A stretch of 64,000 nucleotides of DNA, taken from positions 17,670,001 to 17,734,000 of the forward strand of contig JBHGNT010000003.1 of assembly GCA_043228905.1 (NCBI GenBank), in the 5' to 3' direction. The notes beneath the pieces were generated by a model. The model worked only from the letters and a program-made list of their open reading frames with translations, searched no databases and was not told the DNA's origin. Position numbers and translations under genes: made by a program. The DNA comes from Azolla caroliniana. Lineage: Eukaryota; Polypodiophyta. This document shows positions 1 to 11,065 of the stretch, in pieces; within the stretch, counting starts at the first letter, position 1; each line of letters opens with the position of its first letter.

Positions 1-441
1 GACTAGGCTGGCTACAGAGCCGATCGACGATCGACCTCTGGATTTGTCTTCTCACTCGGCAGCGGAGCAATATCTTGGAGTAGTAAGAAGCAACCTATCA
101 TTGAATTTTCGAGCACGGAGGCCGAATACAGTGGCGCAACCGTGGATGCATGTGAAGTCGTATGGCTCAAGAGGATTTTGAAGGATTTGGGCATTCCCAT
201 CAAGGATCCGACTCCCATTTATTGTGACAACATGATCAGTATCTATTTGGCTCAGGACCCGGTGTTCCACGCACACACAAAGCATATCGAAGTGCACTAT
301 CACTTCATTCGAGAGTGCGTTCAGGCCGGAGATGTCGACCTTCAACACATCAACACGAATCTTCAGACATCAGACATCTTCCCCAAGGCCCTAGGAGCTG
401 ACAAGCTTCGACAATTCATGTCAGACCTTGCCAAGCTTTAG
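1..441 (+). pseudogene. Ty1/copia RNase H C-terminus (element CopA1)
   Basis: The window opens inside the RNase H domain of a copia polyprotein. Frame 1 reads through the typical motifs [37 protein letters not shown] and the tail DIFPKALGADKLR, ending at a stop at 439-441. RNase H removes the RNA strand during reverse transcription. A TAG at 4-6 sits where copia RNases H have the Trp of a D-A-D-W-A type motif, so the copy is dead. The rest of the element lies before the window. The protein is closely related to the CopA2 copy at 8401-8860, and the two serve as a pair for reading mutations. Confidence 0.9.
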
Positions 442-578
442 GGGGAGTACACGAGAGAACCGGATACCGTCCGAACCGGGTATGAGTCGAAGAGGACACT
501 GGAGATTGTCTGAACCAGATACCAGCTGAAGCTTACATCAACCGAAAGGAACTGACCTGAGTTGAGCTTGAGGGGGCA

Positions 579-1021
579 TGTTGAGAATCAAGCTCAACCT
601 AGTGCAACATGTGAACACACCCTTTGAGAATCTATGATCACTCAAAGGTCAAGAGTCACAACACTACTCTCTACACATTAACTATGTGCCATAGAATCCT
701 ATTCTATGACACATAACAAATGAGTTCCATTTTCCCCATTACTATGAGTCCACATTCCCCAAGAGAGACTAGTTGTAGTGAGTTAATGAAGAGAGAGGGT
801 GACCTTATATAAAGCACCATTCTCCTACTTCATACTAAGTTTGTTGTGACTCCTTGTAATGCTACATTTTGTATCTCATATTCTCCTTGTGAATATACAC
901 TTTCTTCTTGAGATTCTATTTTCCATTCTATCTAATCTATCTTGTGTTTTCTCTTCTCTTCTCTCTTTCCTCTCACACATACACATAACACACATCTCAT
1001 CCGCTGCACAAGAATCACAAC
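579..1021 (+). repeat. 3' LTR of CopA1
   Basis: The LTR starts TGTTGAGAATCAAGCTCAAC just after a polypurine tract (AGGGGG at 571-576). It matches the CopA2 3' LTR (9035-9596) along most of its length, including a TATATAAAGCACC core promoter near 808-820 and the CT- and CA-rich stretch near 940-1000. The match is lost near 1021, short of the expected TTTACA end, so the 3' end is truncated or diverged. The LTR would carry promoter and polyadenylation signals of the element. Confidence 0.8.
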
Positions 1022-1999
1022 AAGGTAGTTCAATCTAGTTGAATGCTCTCCAAAGTCGAAGGTAGGTCAGACTTGATGGTAAGTCAGTGTCGAACGCTCT
1101 ACAGTGGTGAAGGTAGGTCACAATTGAAGCTCCTCAAAGTAGAAAATTTGTTAGAGTTGAAGGCTCCTAAGAGTCGAAGGTAGCGACGACCGGAATAGTG
1201 AATTATACATAAGATTAGGATTGAATCATGTAATTAATCCAAAGATTATGAAATTACAAATGGAGCTTACAATATTAAGTCCAAAATCGCTAGATTAAGA
1301 AAGAAATTCCCATTGTAAAATACGGATTACAAGTTTTTTGGGGGTTATTTATTACAACAATGGTAAATTTAAGAAAATAAATATGAATTGCAAACCCTAA
1401 ATTTCATGAAGAAGAAGAAAATTAAACCCTAACACAACAAGTATGTTCTGAAGAAGAGAAGAAGGATGAAGAAGAAAAGTATAATTAGAGAAGCATCTAT
1501 TCATGAATGAAGCTTCATGGGGGAATCCTCGAATTTCGGTGTAACCTCTCAATGATCGATGACCACGATGCCTCTTATTGATGTTGGTCTTACATGCCCT
1601 CTTGATTCGTTACCTTTGCTCCTCAATTCAATAGAGCTTCCACATCTCTCTCTTTCCTCTCCCCTCATTGTGTGCGTTCTCTTCACCCTTTTATAGGATG
1701 AAAGCGGCTCTCCCTTGAATTTAGTTAGTGGGTGTGTTTTTATTGTAGCGTGCATCCTACTTTCTTTCCCACTTACATGTTGTACATTTTCCTTTTGACG
1801 AGTGATGTTTTTTTATTTGTTGTATTCAACTATAACTCAAAATATGTATTTTTTTATCACATCTTCAATCTATCGTTCAACCTTTTTAATATTCCCATTT
1901 CAACTTATTTCCTCCTATGTGCTCCCCACACCACAACAACATAAAGAGAGTTTTCAAGAAATCTTTAGTAATGAAAGTAATTTTTTCTAGAGTTTAGAT
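1022..1999. other. No gene seen; short degenerate repeats
   Basis: Between 1030 and 1185 a degenerate unit resembling TCTCCAAAGTCGAAGGTAGG recurs about four times. The rest is AT-rich with no credible reading frame. Short open stretches at 1549-1990 show no recognisable motif. Confidence 0.5.
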
Positions 2000-2170
2000 A
2001 TAAACTATGGGTCATGATCATTAATAATGTCATTTGGAAAACAATGATGTCGCAAAACCTCTTGAAAATCAAGGTATGTTGTTTTTTCCCTACTAACTCT
2101 TTGATTACATGGTAATAAGTGTGTCATCTTTGTAAATCAATCAACCATGATCAAAATAGCATCAAAACCC
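2000..2170 (-). pseudogene. Ty3/gypsy integrase core fragment
   Basis: Read on the minus strand, about 55 codons give DAILIMVD, FTKMTHLLPC and FPNDIINDHDP. This follows the gypsy integrase core, which normally reads D-x-I-x-V-V-D-R-F-x-K-M-x-H-F-x-P-C and then ...LP-x-D-I-x-S-D-R. One stop interrupts the conserved VDRF motif. No LTR or flanking pol domain was found around it, so it is an isolated relic. Confidence 0.7.
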
Positions 2171-2899
2171 TAAGGAAGGAGATTTCTACTAAGGTCTAGA
2201 CAAAAAGATTGCCTTCGTCACGCACACAATGTTTAAGCATTATTGTATAACATGTGCCACATCATGAGAGGACATGTGACTTGCATGCATTCCAGGATCA
2301 TTCATGTGTGTCAAGTATCTTTAATGCATTTTCTCACGCATGTGCGCCAAGTGTCCTTCATGCATTTTAGAGTGAAATCTGTTTAAAGAGCTTCTCAATC
2401 AAGATGAAGTATTTTGGTTGAACACAAGGCTTTAGCTCTCGATTATGTCAAGCCATAATTACATTTTTACTAGACTTCACAAAGTTACTCTACCTAGGTT
2501 ATCCTCTCAATTCTCTATCTCTTCAACTAGCTTCAATCTTCCTTATTCCTAATTCCTTCTCCGTTATCTCTTTCTTTTTTTCTCTTTGGCGTGTACCACA
2601 ATGTCACTTCATCAAACACAATATCACATCCTATAAGAACCTAGTGGGAAGAAAATTTGAAGCACTTTGTAACCTTTTGTTCAAGTGAGTTGATGAAATC
2701 TGCAATTGTCCACTTGGGTTTGAGTTTTGTTTGTACATCGTTTAGGATATGCATATATGCAATGCATCTAGCAAATTTGCATTATGACATATCCAACATC
2801 CTTCAATAACATCTCCTTGGTGGTTTACACCATAAGTTATAACATCTAAATGGTAAAATTGAGACAACCTAAGTTTGATCCTCACCATGGGTCATGCCC

Positions 2900-4287
2900 C
2901 ATCTCATAGATTGCAATTGGTCTCCTGTGGACATTAAGAAGATATGTATCTATCTATTGTGGTAGTTTTCATGCGGAGTCACATATTGTAAGATATTAAT
3001 TCATCAAATAGAATGGTATACCTAAGGCACTCGGAATATGGCATGTTTTGCTCATTGAGCATAGCTCAAGCTACCTCCATGATTGGGCAATTCTTCTACT
3101 CCACTATGCCATTTTGTTACAATTTGCACTTACAAAAGAATTGATGAGGAGAACCTTTTTGTTCTATCACTCTTGAGGAGCACTATGAATTTGTCGGAGA
3201 AGTATCATATACCAACATTGACTCAATGAAATTGAATATCCCAATAGCCCTCTTTCTCCTAAGGACTTTTGAAGTTGTAGAAGTGAGAGAATACTTCACT
3301 TTTTGGATGTATTGGGTAGATCCATGTGTGGCAAGAGCAATTGTTTATAAACTAATTGTTGCCATTTTTGTAGGATCTCAAACATCTAATTGGATGACAT
3401 TGAGGAGCTCGCTTCTCAGATTTCGTGCGTGCATAAATGGATGATGATGCTACTTAAAAAAACTAGCATGTTTCACACACCACAGATCTATCTTCATTTG
3501 AACCTTGGTAGTCCACTCATGATTCCTCTTGATTGCACCATCCACAAGTTTTGTAGGTTGAATGTTAGATGTATTCTTCTGCTTTTCGACGAGCATTGTA
3601 GACTTCATTATTTTATCCTCAAGGATGAACATTCTCCCGTTCCTTCTTCCACATGTGACCAACCACCTTTTGACTTAAGGTCTTCGATGAAGCACTCTAC
3701 TACTTGTAAAGAAAACTTGCATCCCTTGTTCCAAGATTTGCTTAATACACACTAGTTTCTTTGTAATAGTGGGATCATTCATGATATCGTTGATGCATTT
3801 ATATTTGGCATTTCCATCTCTAAGAGCAGTGTAGCCAGTGTGATGAATAGGATGTGCCATATCATCTCTCATTTCAATGTAGTCACATTTCTTAGGTGCT
3901 CATAACTCGTGGAACCATTCTTGATGACTTGTTATGTGATTGAATGCACTAATGTGGATTTTGTCTTATGATTCATTATAAACACACGACCAAGAAGAAC
4001 ACCTCAATGTATTGGATGGGATGTGTAGTATACTCTCTCTTCTATATGTAGTCAAGCAACTTGGGTGTTGTCATCTCCAACCAGAACATTTCCAATCTAA
4101 TGGATGGGATGCGTACTATCTTCTCTTATATCCACTTACCTAAGTCACTCGGGTTTTTGCTTGTTGCGACTCATCATTTGATTGAAAACACCAAAGCCCA
4201 TGAAATATACATTGTTACCTTTACTTTTGTTTGTCAATATGTAGTTTGTCTTATGGTCCACTTCAAACATACTACCATTACTATCGT
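2900..4287 (-). pseudogene. Degenerate Ty1/copia pol fragment (CopC)
   Basis: The minus strand, from high to low coordinates, contains copia landmarks in the right order but in shifting frames. At about 3990-3870 there is a protease-like stretch. At 3800-3740 comes PTITKKLVCIKQILEQGMQV, the region before the GAG-pre-integrase domain. At 3640-3600 comes GRMFILEDKIMKS. At about 3330-3020 is the integrase core, including EYFSDKF-like, QQNG and KNCPIMEVA motifs. The stretch 4061-4290 may repeat the protease-side sequence. Stops and frameshifts are frequent, so it is old. No LTRs were found. It is related to, but more diverged than, the CopA and CopB copies here. Confidence 0.7.
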
Positions 4288-4372
4288 TGTCGTGTGGTTC
4301 TTCACACACGATATGAAAAATAATGAAATAATTATTTTTGATTAGTTGGTATGAAAAGAAGACGATAATATA
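4288..4372 (+). repeat. 5' end fragment of a GypB-family LTR
   Basis: Sequence starting TGTCGTGTGG, followed by TTCTTCACACACG and AATGAAATAATTATT, matches the first 80-odd bases of the GypB LTR at 25856 and of the solo LTR at 63030. The match stops just before the CopA2 LTR remnant, so the fragment is truncated. Confidence 0.65.
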
Positions 4373-4387
4373 ATCTATCTATCAATC

Positions 4388-4480
4388 TATCTATCTAGCT
4401 ATCTCTCTCTCTCACACACACACACACACATAACACACATATCTATTCCGCTGCACACGAATCACCATCGATTATTTACA
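4388..4480 (+). repeat. Truncated 5' LTR of CopA2
   Basis: Only the 3' portion of the LTR remains. It has CT and CA runs followed by ATTCCGCTGCACACGAATCA and the terminal TTTACA, matching the end of the 3' LTR at 9560-9596. It directly abuts the primer binding site. Confidence 0.8.
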
Positions 4481-4492
4481 TGGTATCAGAGA
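4481..4492 (+). other. Primer binding site (initiator Met tRNA)
   Basis: TGGTATCAGAGA directly follows the LTR end TTTACA. It is complementary to the 3' end of plant initiator methionine tRNA, the usual copia primer. Confidence 0.85.
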
Positions 4493-4647
4493 AATTTGGT
4501 AGCTTGATCTAGCCCACTCGCCTCATCGTGATCGTGTGTTGTGCTCTACGCCGACGTTCAAGAAGAACCGACTCATCGCTATCATAGTACCACTACATAG
4601 CTCGTGTTTGAGAGAGAAGGAAAAGAAGAAAGGAAGCTTAATCGACA

Positions 4648-5577
4648 ATGAATGCTCAAATGGGGAGCACTCTCCCTAGCGAGAAGTTGGACCGAAACAA
4701 CTTCGCATCTTGGGAGTACAAGATGCACCAATACTTTGTCGGCCAAGGCTATTGGGGTTACATCAAGGGACCACAAGAAAACCGACCCGACCCAAAAGAC
4801 GCCGACTACACAACATGGGAGCAAGCGGCAAGCCGAATGATGTATTGCTTGGCGACATGTGTTCACGACCACATGCTCGGCTACATTTGAGAAGCTGAGA
4901 CGTGGAAGGAAGCGTGGGAGAATCTACGAAAGATTTTCGCCGCCAACACGACCGCGAGAAAGCTTCAACTCCTCCAAGAGTTGAACAACATTCAACAATG
5001 GGATATGTCCATTACAAGCTACACCTTGAAGATCAAGGAGCTTTGCGACTCGCTCGGCTCGATAAGCGTCAATGTGGATGATGATGAGATGGTGCAAATA
5101 TGCCTCGGCGGCCTTGCACCACAATTCGGCGCGATGAGGACCGTTGTACTAGCACGAGATAATTCACCCTCCTTCTTTGACCTTCAATCCATGTCGTTGG
5201 TCGAAGAAAACCATGTTTGAACAAGGAGCAACGCCTCGGAAGGCCACATGCTCTACACGCATTCGGATGGAGGAAGAGGACGCGGTCGTGCAAGAAGAGG
5301 CCGATTCGGCCAAGGACGAGGCGGACGAGGCCCGACTTACGAAAACAACTCGCAATTTCGGCATCAAGACGGAAGCCATCGAGGAACCTTTGGAAGAAGG
5401 GGGAGCTTCCATTCCGGTCCAAGCCGACAAAACTCGGTCGAATGCGGATATTGCGGAAAAATTGGTCACCACGAAGAAGAATACTGTAAGAAGATACACG
5501 AGTCGGCTTCCACTAACTGACAACTCACCAACTACGCCACAAACTCCGAGTACCACGATTACGGTGGATTATTCGTA
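4648..5577 (+). pseudogene. CopA2 gag
   Basis: The copia capsid-like protein starts at ATG 4648, 167 bases after the primer binding site. The N-terminal part follows the UBN2/retrotran_gag pattern: EKLDRNNFASWEYKMHQYF, then WENLRKIFAANTTARKLQL, then VDDDEMVQICLGGLAPQF. A Gly/Arg-rich basic stretch follows at about 5258-5330. The zinc knuckle at about 5443-5487 reads CGYCGKIGHHEEEYC, which has one residue too many between His and the last Cys for CX2CX4HX4C, so zinc binding is doubtful. In-frame stops lie at 4888 (TGA where relatives have Arg), 5218 and 5518. The frame itself is kept and runs on into pol. Confidence 0.88.
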
Positions 5578-8500
5578 ATGAGACATAAAGCAAATTCTAT
5601 GTCGGCCTCTACTTCTACTAGTGCCTCCGGTCCGGAAGATGTATGGTTCGTCGATTCCGATGCCTCAAACCATATGACGTCGCATCAAGATGGTTCTGAG
5701 AACTTCGAGAGTCGAACTGACCCGGCTATGTCGAAACCGGAGACGACGATTCGGCACATCGGGAATGTTCCGATCGGAAAAGAAGGTCAGCAAACTTACA
5801 TTAAAAATGTCTTGCATGTACTAACTATCACGAAGAATTTGGTCTCCGTAGGCCAAATTGTAGAGCAAGGAATGCAAGTTCGATTTAATCAAGGCGGTTG
5901 CTTCATCGAAAAAGAGGGCCGACTCATCGCGCGTGGATGGAGAGAGGGCCAAATGTTCATTCTCGACTCGCACGAGATGAAATCGGCCATGTTCGCAAAA
6001 GGCACGAAAGCCGAGTCCAACATAGAGTTATGGCACAAGCTGATTGACCATATCAACCTTCAAAAGCTCAAGGCGATGCAATCGAAAGGAGTCGTCATCG
6101 GACTTCCGACCTTCAAAGAGAGAGAGATTGAAGGCGTATGTGCAGCTTGCCAATTCGGCAAGCAACATCGGCATCCATTTCCAAAGGAGAGGAATGTAAG
6201 CAAAGGCGTACTCGACGTAATTCATTCCGATGTATGGGGACCGGCCCAAACGGTGACATTCGGCGGATGTTGATACTATGTGACCTTTATTGACGACTTC
6301 TCTAGGCACACTTGGATCTACTAGATGCGGCAAAACAGTGAAGTGTTCAGACACTTCCAAAAATTTAAGAGTGGAGTCGAAAAAGCTACGAGTCGACACG
6401 CACGATGCCTTCGATCGGATGGAGGCAAGGAATATTTCTCGGATGATTTTACGGCGTCTCTACGGAAAGAAGGAATTCGGCGAGAGTTTTCATGTCGACA
6501 TACACCACAACAAAACGGAGTGGCCGAACGAAAGAATCGGCACATCCTCGAAGTAGCACAGGCCATGATGAATGAAAAGCATGTGCCGAAATCGTACTAG
6601 GCAGAAACGGCTAACACGGTCGTATACCTCATGAATCAGTGTACGACATAGGGTGTGCATGAACTTACTCCACACGATAAGTTTTTTAGAAAGAAGCCAG
6701 ACCTCTCGCATGTTCGGATATTCAGGTCCATTGTGTACATGCACATCCCCGACGAAAAGTGACAAAAGCTCAACCTGAAGTTGTAAAAATGTATCCTCAT
6801 AGGATACTCACTGGAGCAAAAGGGGTACAAGTGCTATAACCCCTCGACTCGGAAAGTTCGAGTAAGTCGAGACGTCGTGTTTGACGTGTCTGCATCCTGG
6901 TACGCACCAGAGACAACTTCAACTCAGCTCAACCCGGAATCCGCCGAACAAGAGATAGAAGATGAAGATCGCCTTACCCGCATGTTCGAAGAAAGTCTGA
7001 TCACGACCCGACTAAGTGGACCACAAGAGCCTCCGAGCGATCAAAGCACATCTCGACCAAGTCCGAAGCTAGACATAGGGAAAGCCAAAATGCTGGAGTA
7101 TGAAGATGATCATTTCAACGGCATCGAATCGACTCACTCCCTTGATAGTGAATTCGAAGGCCTTGACATCCAGACAAATGGAGTGAAGAAATCCTTAGAA
7201 TCCGCAAACGAGAAGCTTCGCCGATCCACTCATGAAAAGAATCTCATAAGCCGATTTGGCTATGATGAGTACATGGTGTACCATTGCGCATTTATGATCA
7301 AGGTAGCAATAGTACGGGAGCCGGAAACCTTTTCCGAATCCACAAAGGACCTGCGATGGATCGAAGCAATGAACAAGGAGATGCGTGCACTATGCAAGAA
7401 CGAGACATGGGATCTTGTTCCCCACTCACCGCACAAGAAGGCAATTGGATGTAGATGGATTTACAAGGTGAAGTATAATGCCGACGACTCCATCAACCGC
7501 TACAAAGCTCGACTCGTAGCGAAAGGATACACACAAACACATGGAGTCGACTATGAAGAGACCTTTGCCCCAACGGCAAAGATGACGACTGTGCGGACTA
7601 TAATCGCACTCGCAGCAAGGAAAGGGTGGCATCTCCATCAGATGGTCGTCAAGAACGCTTTTCTTCAACGTGAATTAGAAGAGGAGGTGTACATGGTACA
7701 ACCATCCAGCTTCAAATCCAACATTCATCCGAAAGCCTTTTGCCAACTCAAGAAGCCTCTCTACGACCTTAAACAACCACCACGTCCTTGGCATTCGAAG
7801 ATTACGCAATATCTTCACCAAATCGGCTTTCGAATGTCGAAATCCGACAACTCTCTCTACGTACAACACGACTCTAGAAGCCTAATTGTCATCATCCTAT
7901 ACGTGGATGATCTGGTCATTGGAGGTGAAAGTCTAGTCAACATCAACAAGGTCAAGTCCCTCCTCTCCGGAAAATTCGAGATGACGGACATGAAGGAGCT
8001 CCATTACTTCCTGGGCATCGAAGTAATTCGGATTCCGACTGGCATTATGATCTCTCAACAGCACTACATCCTCAACTTGTTATACAAGTTCAGGATGACT
8101 GAGTGCAAATCGGTGGCTACGCCTCTCGATCGAAACCTCAAATTAGATGCCGACTCCGGCACAGACGAGTGCGAGCCGACCCAATATCGTCAACTAATCG
8201 GGAGCCTCATCTATCTCACGATCACTCGACCCGGCCTCAACTATCCAATCAGACTCCTTAGCCAATTCATGCAAACTCCGCAAGATATCCATTTCGATTG
8301 CGTTAAGCGAGTATTACGATATGTGTGCGGCACAATGGATTACAGCGTTCTCTATGCATCGGCCACACCAATACGACTCGAAGGGTACACAAACGTGGAC
8401 TAGGCAAGCTACAAAGCCGATCGATGATCGACCTTCGGATTTGTCTTCTCGCTCGGTAGCGGAGCAATATCTTGGAGTAGTAAGAAGCAGCCTACCGTTG

Positions 8501-8870
8501 CACTTTCGAGTATGGAGGCCAAATATAGAGGCGCATCCGTAGCTGCATGTGAAGCTGTATGGCTCAAGAGGATTTTGAAGGATCTAGGCATTCGCATCAA
8601 GGATCCGACTCCCATTTACTGCGACAACATGAGCAATATATATCTGGCTTGGAACCCGGTGTTCCACACACGCACAAAGCATATCGAAGTGCACTACCAC
8701 TTCATTCAAGAGCATGTTTAGGCCAGAGATGTCAATCTTCTACACATCAACACGAATCTTCAGACAACTGACATCTTCACCAAGGCCCTAGGAGCCGACA
8801 AGCTTTGGCAATTCATGTCAGACCTCGGATTAACGATCCCTAACTTGCCAAGCTTGAGGGGAAGTACAAG
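5578..8870 (+). pseudogene. CopA2 pol (protease, integrase, RT, RNase H)
   Basis: The pol part of the polyprotein, in the same frame as gag. The protease motif at about 5645 reads VWFVDSDASNHMTS. The catalytic D-S/T-G triplet is DSD, which should inactivate it. The GAG-pre-integrase domain has HKLIDHINLQKL and CAACQFGKQHRHPF. The integrase core shows HSDVWGPA, TFIDDFSRHTW, SDGGKEYFSDDF and HTPQQNGVAERKN. The RT starts near KAIGCRWIYKVKY (about 7440). Its first catalytic Asp is lost (HQMVVKNAFLQ where MDVKNAFL is normal), but the YVDD box at about 7900 is intact. RNase H follows from 8380. In-frame stops lie at 6271, 6322, 6598, 6649, 6760, 6784, 8401, 8425 and 8719, with no frameshift. Confidence 0.92.
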
Positions 8871-9034
8871 CGAGAACCAGATATCGTCTGAACTGGGTAC
8901 GAGCCAAAGCGGACAACGGAGATCGTCCGAACCAGGTATGAGCCGAAGTGGACACTGGAGATCGTCCGAACTGGATACCAACCGAAGCGGACATCAATTA
9001 AAAGGAACCGACCCGAGTTGAGCTTAACGGGGCC

Positions 9035-9458
9035 TGTTGAGAATTAAGCTCAACATAGTGCAACGTGTCAACATAGTGCAATGTGTCAACATAGTGCAAC
9101 GTGTCAACACACCTTCTGAGAATCCATGATTACTCAAAGGTCAAGAGTCACACCACTACTCTCTACACATTAACTATGTGTCATAGAATCATATTCTATG
9201 ACACATAACTAATGAGTTACATATTCCCCATGAGTATGAGTCTTCACATTCCCCAAAAGAGAGAGTGGTTGTTGTAAGTTAATGAAGAGTGAGGGTGACT
9301 CTATATAAAGCACCCTCCTCATACTTCATACTAAGTCGGTTGTGACTCCTTGTAATGCTACATTTTTGTATCTCTATTCTACTTGTGAAATATACACCTT
9401 CTTCTTCTTGAGTATTTTATTTCTCTTGCTTATCTATCTTGTGTTCTCTTCTCTCCTC

Positions 9459-9548
<90 letters not shown>

Positions 9549-9596
9549 CACACATATATATTCCGTTGCACACGAATTCACCATCAATTCTTTACA
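9035..9596 (+). repeat. 3' LTR of CopA2
   Basis: The 562-bp LTR begins TGTTGAGAATTAAGCTCAAC and ends TTCTTTACA. It has a core promoter TATATAAAGCACC near 9302. The unit CAACATAGTGCAACGTGT is repeated about three times at 9055-9108, an expansion that CopA1 lacks. The CT/CA microsatellite is inside the LTR. No clear copy of a flanking target duplication remains because the 5' end is truncated. Confidence 0.88.
9462..9547. repeat. (TC)n(AC)n compound microsatellite in the CopA2 LTR
   Basis: About 28 TC units run into about 14 AC units. The same place in CopA1 (about 940-1000) and in the CopA2 5' LTR (4408-4430) has only short CT and CA runs, so the repeat grew inside this LTR copy. Confidence 0.95.
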
Positions 9597-9689
9597 CCCA
9601 CTCTTCCAAAAACAGTAAAATAAGGAAATAGTGACACATGACCTATGGGACTAACTCACATCTTCTACAAGTATGTTCTTAGAATTGCA

Positions 9690-10080
9690 ATGGATGCCCA
9701 TTCTTTTATGACATGTAGTAAGTAAGCAGTAAACCACTTATAACCATCAAGACCCGTTTTTTGGAACTGGGTCTTAGCATAATGAACATAATCTTCAAAA
9801 GAAGAAAATTTTCGGCTAGAAAGGTTAAGCACATTTTGTGATGCTTCAATCTAAGATGGGCGTTAGAGAAATGTTTTCGTAAATAAATCGACACAATTGT
9901 CCCATGCACTAGGCAACTTTTGGGCATTGTGAAGCCCACAACACCAAGTAGTAGCTTTGCCTCCAAGCTCACGACTAGCATAGCAAATCTTTGTATGATC
10001 TAGCTTGGGATGAAGCTCGAAATGAGATTTCCAACAACCAATCCAAGTAGTAATAGCTTCTTAGATCTGTTCCTTCTTAT
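9690..10080 (-). pseudogene. Ty3/gypsy gag fragment
   Basis: Minus-strand translation in two frames gives a retrotransposon gag (PF03732-like) pattern: KICYASRELGGKATTWCCGL, then LPSAWDNCVDLFTKTFL, then EASQNVLNLSSRKFSSFEDY. These match the family layout of a short 'xxYAxxxLxGKAxxWW' helix and a 'W-x-x-F-x-x-x-F' motif. At least one frame change and one stop are present. No LTR was found next to it. Confidence 0.6.
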
Positions 10081-11034
10081 CATTTATCTAAGGTTTCACG
10101 ATAAAGGACGAGTCACCTTGTTTTGTCCTCTTTCAAGGAAGAATTCACGTGCATATCCAACACGCGAGACTAAAGAGCTCCATGAGATTTTTGAAGCTCA
10201 AAAATCTCAGCCAAGGTAACTTTGATGAAAAATTGCCTTAATAGGAATAATAGTAGATGTGGTAGTTGGTACCATGGGCATAGTGTCACATTCCATGTCC
10301 GTGTTGTGATTTGCGCCATTGAGATGTCTAAAGCAAATGATTGGCAATTTTAGGAACTTATGCTAAAGAAGATATAATAATGTTAGACAAGCTTTTGTAG
10401 CATCATTTGATAAAAAAACTCATATTTGTACCCCTTTAAACGTGTGAAAAATGTTTTAAGCATAAGAACACTTTTGTAACACAATGTATTTTAACAACCA
10501 TGGAGGAGACATAAAAACAATGTATATTCCTTATCTCTATATCGAATGACCATGGTGGATCCTAATGCTTGACCATGTTTGTCGACCAAAAAGCATGATC
10601 CAATCCCTAAAATATAAAAATGAAATGCAAAGTGTGCCCATGTATGTGGTTTCAGCTCTTTCTGTCCAATCCGGAACCCCGAATTGCACAAAACAAATGC
10701 AAAAGAGAATGCCTATGTTTACTTAAGTCATCTTGATATCTATTAATATTTGTTTCCTCATAATGAGCAAATTGATCACACATGATACTCATCTATCTAA
10801 CAATAGAACTCACAAATGTATGTAATCTCATGGTTCATCAAAGTTTTTGTTAATTGTGTGGGCAAGAAAATTTGCATAGATATAATTAATTATATCTAGC
10901 TTGATTGTAAAAATAAATGCTCTCAAATACGAGAATGATGAGTGTGTGTCACTGAGTGCACATCTAAATTTTATTTATTTATTTATTTTTGTTTAAGAAT
11001 ATAGATGTATAGCAATATATCGATATGTATGTTA

Positions 11035-11065
<31 letters not shown>

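Larger units (their letters stand above)
4388..9596 (+). mobile_element. Ty1/copia retrotransposon CopA2
   Basis: The element holds, in order, a truncated 5' LTR (4388-4480), a primer binding site for initiator Met tRNA (4481-4492), gag, protease, GAG-pre-integrase, integrase, reverse transcriptase, RNase H, and a full 3' LTR (9035-9596). The domain order protease-integrase-RT-RNase H defines Ty1/copia. The 5' LTR has lost about 460 bases, so no target duplication can be tested. The whole gag-pol stays in one frame from 4648 to about 8870 with only stop codons breaking it. Confidence 0.93.

Noticed and set aside
5164-5578. Several 90-133 codon frames overlapping the CopA2 gag on both strands.
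   Set aside because: They are shadows of the Gly/Arg-rich, GC-richer gag region. Frame 1 carries the homologous sequence.
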